Positions 1 through 8,100 of a DNA stretch of 64,000 nt are shown in pieces. The translations under genes were made by a program, and so were the position numbers. A model generated the notes under the pieces. It did not search any database. It had not been told where the DNA came from and saw only the letters and a list, made by a program, of their open reading frames with translations. Source of the DNA: Clostridia bacterium. GTDB taxonomy: Bacteria; Bacillota; Clostridia; Oscillospirales; Acutalibacteraceae. The stretch lies in the NCBI GenBank assembly GCA_017410325.1, contig JAFQRA010000023.1:1-64000 (forward strand), written 5' to 3'. How positions within the stretch are numbered: the stretch's first letter is position 1; every line of letters begins with the position of its first letter.

Positions 1-77
1 AAATAATAATTTCTTCCGTAGGGAGCGACGCCCCGTCGCGCCATTTTGAAATATTATATCAATTTTACGGCGAGCGG

Positions 78-207
78 TAGTACCTTGTTTCACCTAAAAC
101 TTCACAGTAGGGGCGGCGATCAGCCGCCAGCAAACTGAGCGTTATCAACACGGGCGGATAATATCCGCCCCTACAAAAAGTCAACTTTAAGATGAAACAA
201 GGTAGTA
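78..207. repeat. Nested palindromic intergenic element
   Basis: Outer arms at 78-92 and 193-207 are inverted repeats matching at 14 of 15 positions. Inside them lie a second pair (TAGGGGCGG near 108-116 against CCGCCCCTA near 165-173) and two local palindromes: GGCGG/CCGCC at 112-128 and GGGCGGAT/ATCCGCCC at 152-170. Further short GC palindromes flank it, one near 209-226 and one at 268-287 (GGAACGCTC with a 2-nt loop). I see no coding signal here; the 87-codon minus-strand frame across it has no ribosome site and consists of palindrome sequence. It resembles the dispersed palindromic or MITE-like repeats of Clostridia. Copy number cannot be judged from one window. Confidence 0.6.
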
Positions 208-330
208 TGGGACGGCGTCGACGTCCCGTGATTACCGATATATCAATGTGAAATGATAACGAAGGGAACGCTCTTGAGCGTTCCGTCAGGTTTAAGTTTT
301 TAAGGATTGAATAAAGACGTAAGACCATAT

Positions 331-363
331 AAAAAGGAACTGCCCAAACGGACAGTTCCTTTT
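331..363 (-). terminator. Intrinsic terminator
   Basis: A 12-bp stem with one mismatch (AAGGAACTGCCC / GGACAGTTCCTT) and a short loop is followed on the minus strand by a T run. It sits 14 nt past the stop of the membrane protein gene and closes the UPF0237-UPF0210 operon. Confidence 0.85.
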
Positions 364-376
364 GTTGTTAATCACA

Positions 377-1156
377 TTATTTTACGCTCGTTGCAGGCGC
401 TTTTTCTGTTTTGCCTTTGGTTACTCTCTTGTTATGTATAGCAATCAATCCCGTTGATACGCCGAAGAACACACCGGAAAGAATAATTACAACGGCAACA
501 AGCATAAGCGTACCTATAAGAGAATCGTACGGCTTATCCTTGAACAGCATTTCCCACATCTGCTGACCGTTGAGGAAGGGGTAGGGGTAAAAGCCGTCAA
601 TTGCACCGAGGATGATGCACATTATAAAATAGAGTATCGGGAAAATAAGATTTATGAGGGAGTTCTTAACCTTGGGAAGAATCTTGTTTTCAACCGGGAA
701 AAACCACAGCGCAGTAAATACAACGGGTACTATAAGATGGTTCCAGACGTTGATTATATTTGAAAACCATATTCCCTTTTCCATCGGGAAGGACTGGCTG
801 AAGGGAAGAAGCACGGTGAAATAAATAATACCCGTAACGCAGATGTAAAGGGTAATTGCGCCTCTTAAAAGCTCGTTGTGTGTGAATTTGTAAAGCGGCT
901 TTACACCGAGGTTGCCGAGCGCAAAAAGAATCAGGAAAATGTCAACGAATATGTTCGATTCGTTCGTAAACATTCTCAGGAATGCTGCTCCGCTGACACC
1001 GTTTGTAATAATTTTGTTTTCAAGCAGGTAATCCATACGGGGGCGTAAAATTGCCTCGTAGCTGAAAATGTGGTGCGCCATAAGCAGTAAGCCCAGAACA
1101 CCGAAGATAAGTAAAAATACGGAAACGGGCTTGCTTTCAAGTTTGCTGTTTTTCAT
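377..1156 (-). CDS. Pr6Pr-like six-helix membrane protein
   Basis: This is a 259-aa integral membrane protein with about six hydrophobic segments (roughly residues 11-30, 68-85, 98-120, 136-156, 165-187, 213-236) and a Lys-rich C-terminal tail. The FTNESNIF stretch near residue 63, a conserved WNH before helix four, and YPYPFLNG near residue 190 fit the Pr6Pr / FAR-17a-AIG1-like membrane family, whose activity in bacteria is not established. It follows the UPF0210 gene by 11 nt and ends just before a terminator, so it is the last gene of a three-gene operon. The family call rests on recalled motifs. Membrane location is certain; function is unknown. Confidence 0.7.
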   Translation of the reverse strand: MKNSKLESKPVSVFLLIFGVLGLLLMAHHIFSYEAILRPRMDYLLENKIITNGVSGAAFLRMFTNESNIFVDIFLILFALGNLGVKPLYKFTHNELLRGAITLYICVTGIIYFTVLLPFSQSFPMEKGIWFSNIINVWNHLIVPVVFTALWFFPVENKILPKVKNSLINLIFPILYFIMCIILGAIDGFYPYPFLNGQQMWEMLFKDKPYDSLIGTLMLVAVVIILSGVFFGVSTGLIAIHNKRVTKGKTEKAPATSVK

Positions 1157-1167
1157 TGTGACCTCCG

Positions 1168-2523
1168 TTAATTTTTCAGACTTTGTACCGGTGCGGGAAT
1201 TCTGCCGCCACGGGAAATGAACTTTGCAGGTGAAATTTTGCTGATATCCATAACAGGGCCGCCGCCGAGAAGGCCGCCGAAATCGAGCTCATCGCCGACG
1301 GTTTTGCCGATGGCGGGAATAACTCGTACGGCAGTAGTCTTGCTGTTAATCATACCGATTGCGGCTTCGTCTGCAATTATTGCGGCGATAACCTCAGCCG
1401 GGGTATCACCCGGAATGTTAATCATATCAAGGCCGACGGAGCAGACAGCAGTCATTGCTTCAAGGCGCTCTATGCTCAGCGCACCGCTTCTTGCGGCGTC
1501 AATCATACCTGCGTCTTCGGTAACGGGAATGAATGCGCCGGAAAGACCGCCGACGTGGGACGATGCCATTATGCCGCCCTTTTTGACCGCGTCGTTAAGC
1601 AGTGCAAGCGCGGCGGTTGTGCCGTGACAGCCGCATTGCTCCAGACCCATTTCTTCAAGAATATGCGCAACCGAATCGCCTATAGCGGGTGTCGGTGCAA
1701 GGGAAAGGTCAACGATGCCGAAGGGCACACCGAGCCTGCGTGAGGCCTCCTTGGCAACGAGCTGACCTACACGGGTAATTTTAAAAGCGGTTTTCTTAAC
1801 AACGTCGGCAACGTCGGTCAGGTTGCCGTCGGGAATTTTTTTGAGCGCGTTGCTTACAACACCGGGGCCCGAAACGCCGACGTTGATTACACAGTCGGGC
1901 TCGCCTGCGCCGTGGAATGCGCCTGCCATAAAGGGGTTATCCTCGGGTGCGTTGCAGAAAACAACGAGCTTTGCGGGGCCGATACAGCCCTTGTCTGCCG
2001 TAGCCTTTGCTGCCTCAACAACCGTTTCGCCCATAAGTGCAACGGCATCCATATTGATGCCGGCCTTTGTTGAGCCTATGTTTACGCTTGAGCAGATGTG
2101 CTCTGTAATTGCAAGTGCTTCGGGAATACTGCGTATGAGTGCCTCATCGCCTGCGGCAAAGCCCTTCTGTACGAGTGCGGAATAGCCGCCGATAAAGTTT
2201 ACGCCTACAGTCTGTGCCGCTTTTTCAAGCGTTTTTGCATACTCAACGGGGTTGCCGCCCGAGCAGGCGGAAACCATAGCAATCGGCGTAACGGAAATAC
2301 GCTTGTTTATAATCGGAATACCGTATTCCTTTTCTATCTTCTCACCCGTGCTGACAAGGTGCTCAGCCTTGCGGGCGATTTTGTCATAAACCTTGTCGCA
2401 GCTTCTTTTAATGTCGCTGTCACAGCAGTCGAGCAGGGAAATTCCCATAGTAATCGTGCGTATGTCGAGGTGCTCCTCCTCAATCATCGCAATGGTTTCG
2501 AGTATATCGCCTGTGTTCATCAT
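1168..2523 (-). CDS. UPF0210 (PFL/DUF711) family protein
   Basis: The 451-aa length and whole sequence fit the UPF0210/PFL family, a conserved Firmicutes and archaeal protein structurally related to pyruvate-formate-lyase-like barrels but with no proven reaction. Family-typical stretches include the N-terminal [26 protein letters not shown] near residue 72, the Gly-rich GVSGPGVV near 217, and the C-terminal GGRIPAPV end. It lacks the glycyl-radical motif of true PFL. It directly follows the UPF0237 ACT-domain gene (17 nt gap), and these two families are paired in many Firmicutes, which suggests the ACT protein regulates or binds this one. The family call is strong; the function is unknown. 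Confidence 0.9.
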   Translation of the reverse strand: MMNTGDILETIAMIEEEHLDIRTITMGISLLDCCDSDIKRSCDKVYDKIARKAEHLVSTGEKIEKEYGIPIINKRISVTPIAMVSACSGGNPVEYAKTLEKAAQTVGVNFIGGYSALVQKGFAAGDEALIRSIPEALAITEHICSSVNIGSTKAGINMDAVALMGETVVEAAKATADKGCIGPAKLVVFCNAPEDNPFMAGAFHGAGEPDCVINVGVSGPGVVSNALKKIPDGNLTDVADVVKKTAFKITRVGQLVAKEASRRLGVPFGIVDLSLAPTPAIGDSVAHILEEMGLEQCGCHGTTAALALLNDAVKKGGIMASSHVGGLSGAFIPVTEDAGMIDAARSGALSIERLEAMTAVCSVGLDMINIPGDTPAEVIAAIIADEAAIGMINSKTTAVRVIPAIGKTVGDELDFGGLLGGGPVMDISKISPAKFISRGGRIPAPVQSLKN

Positions 2524-2540
2524 AGTCGGATTCCGCCTTT

Positions 2541-2810
2541 TCAGATTCTGTGCATGGAGTTGAAAATATCCTCGTGCATAACGTGGATTTTCAGGTTTCT
2601 CTCTTCGCCGTATGCCTTGAGCTTGTCGGAAAACTCCGTATATTCAAGCTTCATTGCGGCCGTGTCCACAAGCATAATCATACAGAACATATCCTGCAGA
2701 ATTGTCTGCGAAACGTCAACAACGTTAACGTCGTGCTCAGCGCAGAATGTTGAAACCTTTGCAAGAATACCAACCGTGTCCTTGCCAACAACAGTAATAA
2801 CCGCTCTCAT
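2541..2810 (-). CDS. UPF0237 ACT-domain protein
   Basis: This 89-aa protein is a single ACT domain: beta strand [10 protein letters not shown], the Gly at the first turn (DTVGILAKV), helix, then [10 protein letters not shown]. That pattern is typical of small-molecule-binding regulatory domains. Its length matches UPF0237. It is first in the operon with the UPF0210 gene, behind a recognisable promoter (2850-2878). ACT domains usually bind amino acids; the ligand here is unknown. The start is the ATG preceded by an AGGCAGA-like ribosome site. Confidence 0.9.
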   Translation of the reverse strand: MRAVITVVGKDTVGILAKVSTFCAEHDVNVVDVSQTILQDMFCMIMLVDTAAMKLEYTEFSDKLKAYGEERNLKIHVMHEDIFNSMHRI

Positions 2811-2849
2811 AATATCTGCCTTTCGTAATAGAGATAATTTAACTTAATA

Positions 2850-2878
2850 AGTTTATCACAAAATTATAATTAAAACAA
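2850..2878 (-). promoter_or_regulatory. Promoter of UPF0237 operon
   Basis: On the minus strand TTGTTT (2873-2878) and TAAACT (2850-2855) are separated by 17 nt. A TG one base before the -10 gives an extended -10. It lies about 40 nt upstream of the ACT gene start. Confidence 0.6.
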
Positions 2879-2902
2879 GACTTTAAAGGTGATTGGATAT
2901 AA

Positions 2903-2936
2903 AAAGAACGCATAGCACCTATACCGCTATGTGCGT
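2903..2936 (-). terminator. Intrinsic terminator
   Basis: A hairpin with arms CATAGC/GCTATG plus outer ACG/CGT, with a small bulge, is followed on the minus strand by TTCTTTTT. It lies about 10 nt past the stop of the 97-aa gene. Confidence 0.7.
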
Positions 2937-2946
2937 ATTAGTCTAT

Positions 2947-3240
2947 CTAAAACTGAATTGTTTTCAGTTCGGGATTGTAATTTGTGTTCTGGGCTATGAT
3001 ACGGGTTTTCTCGGAGCCTTTACAATGATAAGCGTTTAACCATTTAATAAATCCGTCAGTTTCAGCAACAACATAATGCTGACCTTTGATGATTGTGCTG
3101 TAATCGCTTTCTTTTGTAGCAGAAAGCCACTCCAGAAATTCCTGCCCGATTTCTTCGATTTTAGGTGCAATTTCAGCAGGGACAGCAATAATATCAGCAT
3201 CATCAAAAACATCATCAAAAACAATGTTTACATTTACCAT
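2947..3240 (-). CDS. Small hypothetical protein, 97 aa
   Basis: I do not recognise this protein. It is soluble, acidic in its N-terminal half (FDDVFDDADII), with no signal or membrane segment. The reading frame is supported by an excellent ribosome site (AGGAGG, 9 nt before the ATG) and a terminator right after the stop, so it is a monocistronic gene and not a chance ORF. A short motif (KGQHYVVAETDGFIKWLNAY) occupies the centre. It could be an orphan toxin/antitoxin-size or immunity-size protein, but nothing in the neighbourhood supports that. Confidence 0.7.
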   Translation of the reverse strand: MVNVNIVFDDVFDDADIIAVPAEIAPKIEEIGQEFLEWLSATKESDYSTIIKGQHYVVAETDGFIKWLNAYHCKGSEKTRIIAQNTNYNPELKTIQF

Positions 3241-3398
3241 TTATCGTACCTCCTATGAAATAATCCTGTCACATATATTGAAGAATTACAATCGGTTGAG
3301 GATATACCACCCATAATTATTCATCAGCAAAGCGGATTAAATATTCATTATTTATTTAAAAAGCCGATCTGAAGAAATTGATAATGAATAATACAAAC

Positions 3399-3432
3399 AA
3401 AAATCCGCCCACTTATGTGAACGGATTTTTGT
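3399..3432 (-). terminator. Terminator of tRNA-Arg
   Basis: AAAAATCCG and CGGATTTTT arms enclose a short CAC/GTG inner stem; the minus-strand transcript ends in a T run. It starts 2 nt past the tRNA 3' CCA. Confidence 0.7.
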
Positions 3433-3433
3433 T

Positions 3434-3510
3434 TGGCCCGCCCGAAGGGATTCGAACCCCCGTCCTTCAGAATCGGAATCTGCTGCGATATCCAGCTTCG
3501 CTACGGGCGG
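3434..3510 (-). tRNA. tRNA-Arg (anticodon CCG)
   Basis: The 77-nt minus-strand gene folds as a full cloverleaf. The acceptor arms are CCGCCCG / CGGGCGG, the anticodon arm is CAGA-TTCCGAT-TCTG with anticodon CCG (reads CGG, Arg), and the T arm is CGGGG-GTTCGAAT-CCC. The discriminator is G and CCA is encoded in the DNA. It is a single gene with its own terminator. Confidence 0.95.
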
Positions 3511-3620
3511 AAAACATTACTATTATAAACGCTGTGCAAAGAAAATTCAAGGGATTTTTGTAATAACTTCACAGTATTATGGGTACGTGTTCATTTTATA
3601 ATTTTTTATAGCCGAAAATA

Positions 3621-3629
3621 TGTTATAAT
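3621..3629 (+). promoter_or_regulatory. Extended -10 promoter for sigma factor gene
   Basis: TG-T-TATAAT forms an extended -10 about 55 nt before the sigma gene. The -35 region is AT-rich without a clear hexamer. Confidence 0.45.
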
Positions 3630-3685
3630 GTTTGTAACAAAATCGCAAATCGGCAGTCTTACTTATAAAGGCGAAGGTGGTGATG

Positions 3686-4186
3686 ATGAGTATGGATTAT
3701 GAAAAGCTGTATAATTCTTACTACTTAAGAGTTTATTCGTATGTTGTTACACTTGTGAAAAATCATGAAACAGCGGAAGAAATAACGCAAAACACTTTTT
3801 ACAAAGCAATGTCAACAAAAGCTGAATTCCGCGGCAGATCAAATGAATTCACGTGGCTTTGCAGTATTGCAAAAAATTTGTGCAGTGATGAATTCAAAAA
3901 GCATAAGCATACTGCGGACATAAGTGAGCTTGACGAAGCTGTTTCACCGCAGAACGTAGAAAGCAGTGTTGAGAATTCCGATACGGCTTATTACATACAT
4001 CTGATATTGCACGGCTTGGAGGAACCGTATAAAGAGGTGTTTCAGCTTCGTGTGTTCGGTGAATTGTCCTTTGCGCAGATTGCAGCCATATTTGGGAAAA
4101 CCGAATCGTGGGCAAGAGTTACTTATCATCGGGCAAAGCTAAAAATTCAAGAAAGGATGACGGAGAATAATGGACAAAAAATGTGA
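3686..4186 (+). CDS. ECF-type RNA polymerase sigma factor
   Basis: The protein is about 166 aa with sigma-70 region 2 (YYLRVYSYVVTLVKNHETAEEITQNTF) and region 4 (YKEVFQLRVFGELSFAQIAAIFGKTESWARVTYHRAKLKI) and no region 1 or 3, the layout of an extracytoplasmic-function sigma factor. It directs core polymerase to a small stress regulon. Several in-frame starts are possible (GTG 3677, ATG 3683, 3686, 3692); the AAGGTGG site best serves 3686. Its 3' end overlaps the downstream anti-sigma gene by 17 nt, so the two are translationally coupled and probably autoregulated. The regulon cannot be told from this sequence. Confidence 0.9.
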   Translation: MSMDYEKLYNSYYLRVYSYVVTLVKNHETAEEITQNTFYKAMSTKAEFRGRSNEFTWLCSIAKNLCSDEFKKHKHTADISELDEAVSPQNVESSVENSDTAYYIHLILHGLEEPYKEVFQLRVFGELSFAQIAAIFGKTESWARVTYHRAKLKIQERMTENNGQKM

Positions 4187-4793
4187 TATTATTCAGGATT
4201 TGTTACCGCTGTATGTGGATGAGGTTTGCAGCCAAGCCAGTAAGGAAATGGTAAACGAACATTTGCAGATGTGTTCACAGTGCAATAATATCTGTCAACA
4301 GCTTCGTTTGGATACAAATGAAGAAATCTTGAATGAAGAAAAAACGGGAATAGTAGAAAGGTACAGACGCAAACTGAAAGGCAAGAGAATACGGGCGGTT
4401 CTGTTGGCTGTAATTATTACTCTTGCAGCGGTTTTTCTTTGCTCTAACATCAGGCCCGTGGTTATCGATTTGGGGATTTCGGAAATTTATTCCGAACAGG
4501 AAATGAACGATGCAATAGATTTGATAAAAGAAGAATTCAATTCCTGGCACGGCTGCAAGCTGTATTCCATAAGCTATGCCGGTGATGATTACAGCCGAAA
4601 AGAACTGGAGTATTGCAACACATTGGCACCGGACGGAATAACTTATGCAGAAGCAATCGTGTTCAGAATGAGCTTTCGGTCTCCCATATTCGGCGGAGGT
4701 GGTTTTAACTCCAATTTCAGATATGATTGGAGCTGGTATCTCGCCCGAACCGAAAACGGAGAATGGGTCGTTTTGACTTGGGGAGTACCGTGA
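4170..4793 (+). CDS. Anti-sigma factor with zf-HC2 domain
   Basis: This 207-aa protein begins with a cytoplasmic zinc-finger anti-sigma domain carrying H31-x3-C35-x2-C38, the HC2 signature of RsiW/RsrA-type factors. One membrane helix follows (about 75-93), then an extracytoplasmic C-terminal domain of about 110 residues that I do not recognise and which is the likely sensing part. It overlaps the sigma gene and binds that sigma at the inner face of the membrane. The ribosome site is CGGAG, 4 nt before the ATG. A strong terminator follows, so this is a two-gene operon. Confidence 0.85.
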   Translation: MDKKCDIIQDLLPLYVDEVCSQASKEMVNEHLQMCSQCNNICQQLRLDTNEEILNEEKTGIVERYRRKLKGKRIRAVLLAVIITLAAVFLCSNIRPVVIDLGISEIYSEQEMNDAIDLIKEEFNSWHGCKLYSISYAGDDYSRKELEYCNTLAPDGITYAEAIVFRMSFRSPIFGGGGFNSNFRYDWSWYLARTENGEWVVLTWGVP

Positions 4794-4803
4794 TTTGAAA
4801 CAG

Positions 4804-4834
4804 AAAGAGTACTTGCTTGAAGCAGGTACTCTTT
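4804..4834 (+). terminator. Intrinsic terminator
   Basis: A 15-bp stem with one G-T pair (AAAGAGTAC-TTGCTT / AAGCAGGTACTCTTT) lies 10 nt past the anti-sigma stop. Confidence 0.8.
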
Positions 4835-4954
4835 AATGTTGCCTTTCAATATCAACCGTTGCTGTCAATAAAACTACGCTTGATATCTTTAAACTGTCTG
4901 TTTTGTTTTGTATAATGAAAACAACAAAACATTGATAAAAGGAGTGTGCCGAAA

Positions 4955-5359
4955 ATGAAAACTAATATCGGAGAACGGATTGCGTATTACAGACGGCTCA
5001 GCGCAATGACACAGGAGGAGCTTGCCGAGCGGTTAAGAGTTTCTGCGCAGGCGGTTTCAAAGTGGGAGCAGAAAATAAACCTGCCCGATATTATGCTTCT
5101 GCCCGAAATTGCGGATGTATTCAACGTGAATATAGATGAGCTGTTCGGGAGAAAAGTGAATACCGAGCCCGTGTTTGAGCTTGTTGAAGCAGCTCCGTGG
5201 GAGGATGACAGAAAAATCCGATTCGCAGTTTACCACGGAAAAAAGCTTGTGCGGCAGTCGGGCTATGAGCTTCATAGCGGATTGAACACGGTAAACATTC
5301 ATTTCGACTACGGAAACGAGTATAAAATACACGGCATTTGCAAGCTGCATTTACAATGA
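4955..5359 (+). CDS. XRE-family helix-turn-helix regulator
   Basis: This is a 134-aa cytoplasmic protein. Residues about 4-58 form a Cro/CI helix-turn-helix (IGERIAYYRRLSAMTQEELAERL, then VSAQAVSKWEQ as recognition helix). A roughly 70-aa C-terminal part of unknown type is probably a beta-rich ligand or dimer domain (VYHGKKLVRQSGYELHSG). I chose ATG 4955, 10 nt after AAAGGAG; the GTG at 4946 lies too close to the site. It is monocistronic, followed by a terminator. Targets are unknown, and no adjacent gene is an obvious partner. Confidence 0.85.
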   Translation: MKTNIGERIAYYRRLSAMTQEELAERLRVSAQAVSKWEQKINLPDIMLLPEIADVFNVNIDELFGRKVNTEPVFELVEAAPWEDDRKIRFAVYHGKKLVRQSGYELHSGLNTVNIHFDYGNEYKIHGICKLHLQ

Positions 5360-5370
5360 AATATCTGCGC

Positions 5371-5404
5371 GAGGTGTAAAGGCGTTTGCATTTACACCTC
5401 TTTT
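5371..5404. terminator. Terminator between convergent genes
   Basis: A 12-bp stem (GAGGTGTAAA / TTTACACCTC core) followed by TTTT on the plus strand ends the XRE gene. Its 3' arm overlaps the last codons of the convergent hydrolase gene. Confidence 0.75.
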
Positions 5405-6702
5405 ATCAGCACTGCAGTAAATACTTCCATATCAAATTCCAACCGGTCGGCAGTTTCTTGTTTTTCGCCGAGGCGGTTTTTGTCGAGCAGGTATATTTCG
5501 TATGTGCTTTCTTTACCGAAATCGACGGATATTCTTTTGCTTTCGGTGCTGTCGTTTTCGCTGTAGTGGACAATGATTGCTGTGACTTTTCCCGATTTAT
5601 CAACGCCGCACAGGGAATATATATTGTTGATTGTGTTTTCCGCTTTGATTTCTTTTTCACAGTCGTAAAGCATACCGTACCAATAAAACGGATAGTAGCC
5701 GGGCAGCTTTTCATAGGTGTAGTAATCAAACACGCCGTTGAAGCAGGAGGGTCGGGTGTCGTAGTACATAAGCATATCTATCGGTGCCTGTTGAGATTCG
5801 CAGATGCACGCCATGGTAAAGGTTGCTCCCTTTACACCGTGGATTGCCTTTAGCGAATATACATAGTCGTCTTCCCAGCCTCTGACGTAGTTCCACTCGT
5901 TGAGTATGCTCTCCGCTTTGCCGTAGCCGTACCTGTCAAGCAGGGCTTTCATACGCTCTGCCTTGGCTGTCATGTGACACGGCTCGGTGCAGTAAATGTG
6001 CCAGGAGAAGAAATCAATCGGCACGTTCCTTTTCTGCATTTCGCAGAGAAAGGCTTCTGCCCACTCTTCGTTATAGGCTATTGCAGGGCCGCCGATTTTA
6101 AGGCGGGGGAAGCATTTCTTCAGGTGCTTTGCGGTGATTTCATACAAATCGAAAAACTGTGCCCTCGTACCGCCCCAGGTGCGTTTGTTGGGTGAATCGT
6201 CGGGGTCGAGGTCGGGCTCGTTCCAGATTTCCCAGTACGGCATATTGAGTTCATATCCGTTTGCCCAGCCCTCGTTGTAGTGGCGGATTATGTGCTCGCA
6301 GATTACTGCCCATTTTTTGAAATCCTTGGGAGGAAGCGTGCCGTGCTTTTTAATCTGGTGCTCTATCGTCTGACCCAGGCGGAAAAAGGTCTGAGTGCCT
6401 GCATTGAGGCAGACCAGAATGCTTTCGTCCGTGCAGGGGAAATCGTAGGAATTCGGGTCGTACGGGTCAGCGTCAAAATTCGGGAAAATATAAGTGATGT
6501 CGTGGCTGTACGGCCCGCCGTAAATGCCGCACACGGCAGAATCGTGGTTTCGGCTGTAGGGAATTCCGGCCGCCTTGTAGTCGGCGAAATTACTGCGGTA
6601 TTGGTCGTTTGCGTGCCGCTTGTGCCACGGGCCGCCGTTTGTGGCGTTGAGAAGCTTGAATTTTTTGCCTTCTTTGTTGAGGTCGAATTTTAAGGTTTCC
6701 AT
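5392..6702 (-). CDS. GH39-like clan GH-A glycoside hydrolase
   Basis: This is a 436-aa intracellular enzyme without a signal peptide. It shows the two clan GH-A catalytic glutamates: E162 in WEIWNEPD (acid/base, end of strand 4) and E269 in ILNEWN (nucleophile, strand 7). A histidine-rich stretch WHIYC lies between them, and a C-terminal beta-sandwich follows from about residue 345. This is the arrangement of GH39 beta-xylosidases and alpha-iduronidases. The substrate cannot be told; intracellular location suggests action on imported oligosaccharides. It stands alone, divergent from the CapA-like gene. Related unclassified GH-A families are possible alternatives. Confidence 0.75.
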   Translation of the reverse strand: METLKFDLNKEGKKFKLLNATNGGPWHKRHANDQYRSNFADYKAAGIPYSRNHDSAVCGIYGGPYSHDITYIFPNFDADPYDPNSYDFPCTDESILVCLNAGTQTFFRLGQTIEHQIKKHGTLPPKDFKKWAVICEHIIRHYNEGWANGYELNMPYWEIWNEPDLDPDDSPNKRTWGGTRAQFFDLYEITAKHLKKCFPRLKIGGPAIAYNEEWAEAFLCEMQKRNVPIDFFSWHIYCTEPCHMTAKAERMKALLDRYGYGKAESILNEWNYVRGWEDDYVYSLKAIHGVKGATFTMACICESQQAPIDMLMYYDTRPSCFNGVFDYYTYEKLPGYYPFYWYGMLYDCEKEIKAENTINNIYSLCGVDKSGKVTAIIVHYSENDSTESKRISVDFGKESTYEIYLLDKNRLGEKQETADRLEFDMEVFTAVLIKEV

Positions 6703-6842
6703 TTTTAAACCTCTTTTCTGCTTTATTTGACTCTATTTTATTGTTTTTTAAAATTAAAATCAAGCATAAATTTCCGCCGTGCTTGCTCTTTTTTGCCGCT
6801 TGTGTTATTATAATTTTAATATCCTGCTGAAAGGAAAACGCT

Positions 6843-8006
6843 ATGAAAAACGAAACGAGCCTTGTGTTTACGGGCGATATAGGCTTTGACAGATTTATGT
6901 ACGGCAAATGGAACGACGAGGAGCTTATTTCAGGCGAAGTTCTGGAATTTATGCGCGGCGCAGATCACGTCGTTGCCAATGTTGAGGGGCCGGTTGCGCC
7001 GGGTGAACAAAACTCAACGACCGCCGGTGCAAAGCAGCTGCTTCACACGATTGACCCTGAGGCGGTAAGGGTACTCAACAACTGTCACGCCGATATATGG
7101 AATATCTGCAATAACCACATTATGGACGAAGGCGAGTACGGTATTAAAAGCACTCTTGAAATTGCAAGGGAAAACGGTGTGCAGACTATCGGCGCAGGTA
7201 TGAATATTTTTGAGGCGCGTAAGCCCGTGATTTTAGACGAGGCAGGCGGAATAGGTCTGTTCGGCGTCGGGTATCAGCGCGCGTGCCGTAAGGCGGACGA
7301 AAACAAGGCGGGCTGTTACAGCTGGAGCGACCTTGACGAAATCCGCAACACGATAAATGAGATTAAAAAGACCTGCCGCTGGTGCGTTGTCGTTGCACAC
7401 GCAGGCGAGGAATTTACGCCTCTGCCCTCGCCGTATACGAGGGAGAGATATCACCTGTACCTTGAAATGGGTGCGGATATAGTTGTGGCGCATCATCCGC
7501 ACGTGCCGATGAACTATGAGACGGTAGGGGATAAGGTGATTTTCTATTCGCTGGGCAATTTTATTTTTGATACGCCGTATCAGCGTTCACAGTTCAATAC
7601 CGAGTTCGGCCTGCTTGTTAAAATCAATTTTACCGAAAACGCTTTTTCGTGGGAGCCTATGGGGCTGGAAATTGTACGCGGAGAAGAAAAAATCGTAAAA
7701 GCGCCTTTGCCCAGGATTTTTACCGATGTGCAGGAGGAGGAATATAAGCTTCTTTCACCGCTTTCGGCTAAAATGCACATTGCGGCAACGAAAAGGCAGA
7801 TGGCCTTTCTAAACCCCGAACGCTTTAAGAATGCCACCGAGGAGGAGTGGGCAGAGCACTTTGCCGAGCCGCTCAGAACGGGCAGAGTGCCCGGCGAAAC
7901 GCTGGATTTCTTTATTCTCGTTCCCCTTGCCGAAAAGGAAAAGCAAAAGGCGTGGGAAAAGAGCAAGCTGGAGGACGTTAAGCAGTATATTCTGGAGCAG
8001 ATGTAA
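6843..8006 (+). CDS. CapA-family (PGA_cap) protein
   Basis: This 387-aa protein is a calcineurin-like metallophosphoesterase fold of the CapA/PgsA type. Visible family blocks are LVFTGDIGFDR, VANVEGPVA, NICNNHIMDEGEYG, VVVAHAGEEF, ADIVVAHHPHVP and IFYSLGNFIFD. These carry the metal-binding Asp, Asn and His residues. CapA proteins are linked to poly-gamma-glutamate synthesis, but this one lacks a signal peptide or membrane anchor and no capBC genes are nearby, so capsule synthesis is unlikely; many Clostridia carry such orphan copies. The ribosome site AAAGGA is 8 nt before the ATG. Confidence 0.85.
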   Translation: MKNETSLVFTGDIGFDRFMYGKWNDEELISGEVLEFMRGADHVVANVEGPVAPGEQNSTTAGAKQLLHTIDPEAVRVLNNCHADIWNICNNHIMDEGEYGIKSTLEIARENGVQTIGAGMNIFEARKPVILDEAGGIGLFGVGYQRACRKADENKAGCYSWSDLDEIRNTINEIKKTCRWCVVVAHAGEEFTPLPSPYTRERYHLYLEMGADIVVAHHPHVPMNYETVGDKVIFYSLGNFIFDTPYQRSQFNTEFGLLVKINFTENAFSWEPMGLEIVRGEEKIVKAPLPRIFTDVQEEEYKLLSPLSAKMHIAATKRQMAFLNPERFKNATEEEWAEHFAEPLRTGRVPGETLDFFILVPLAEKEKQKAWEKSKLEDVKQYILEQM

Positions 8007-8100
8007 AATTTTAACTTTTTTGTAGTTTATTTGTTACTTATTTTTAATAAATTCATTAGCATAATAATATTAACTCAACATGTGCTGAGGAGATTATTAT

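Noticed and set aside
65-328. 87-codon minus-strand frame in the first intergenic region
   Set aside because: It crosses nested palindromes, has no ribosome site and its composition is palindromic DNA, not protein.
2098-2847. 249-codon plus-strand frame
   Set aside because: It runs antisense across both UPF0210 and UPF0237 genes and has no ribosome site.
6843-8006. Poly-gamma-glutamate capsule synthesis
   Set aside because: Only a CapA-like protein is present, without an export signal or capBC genes.
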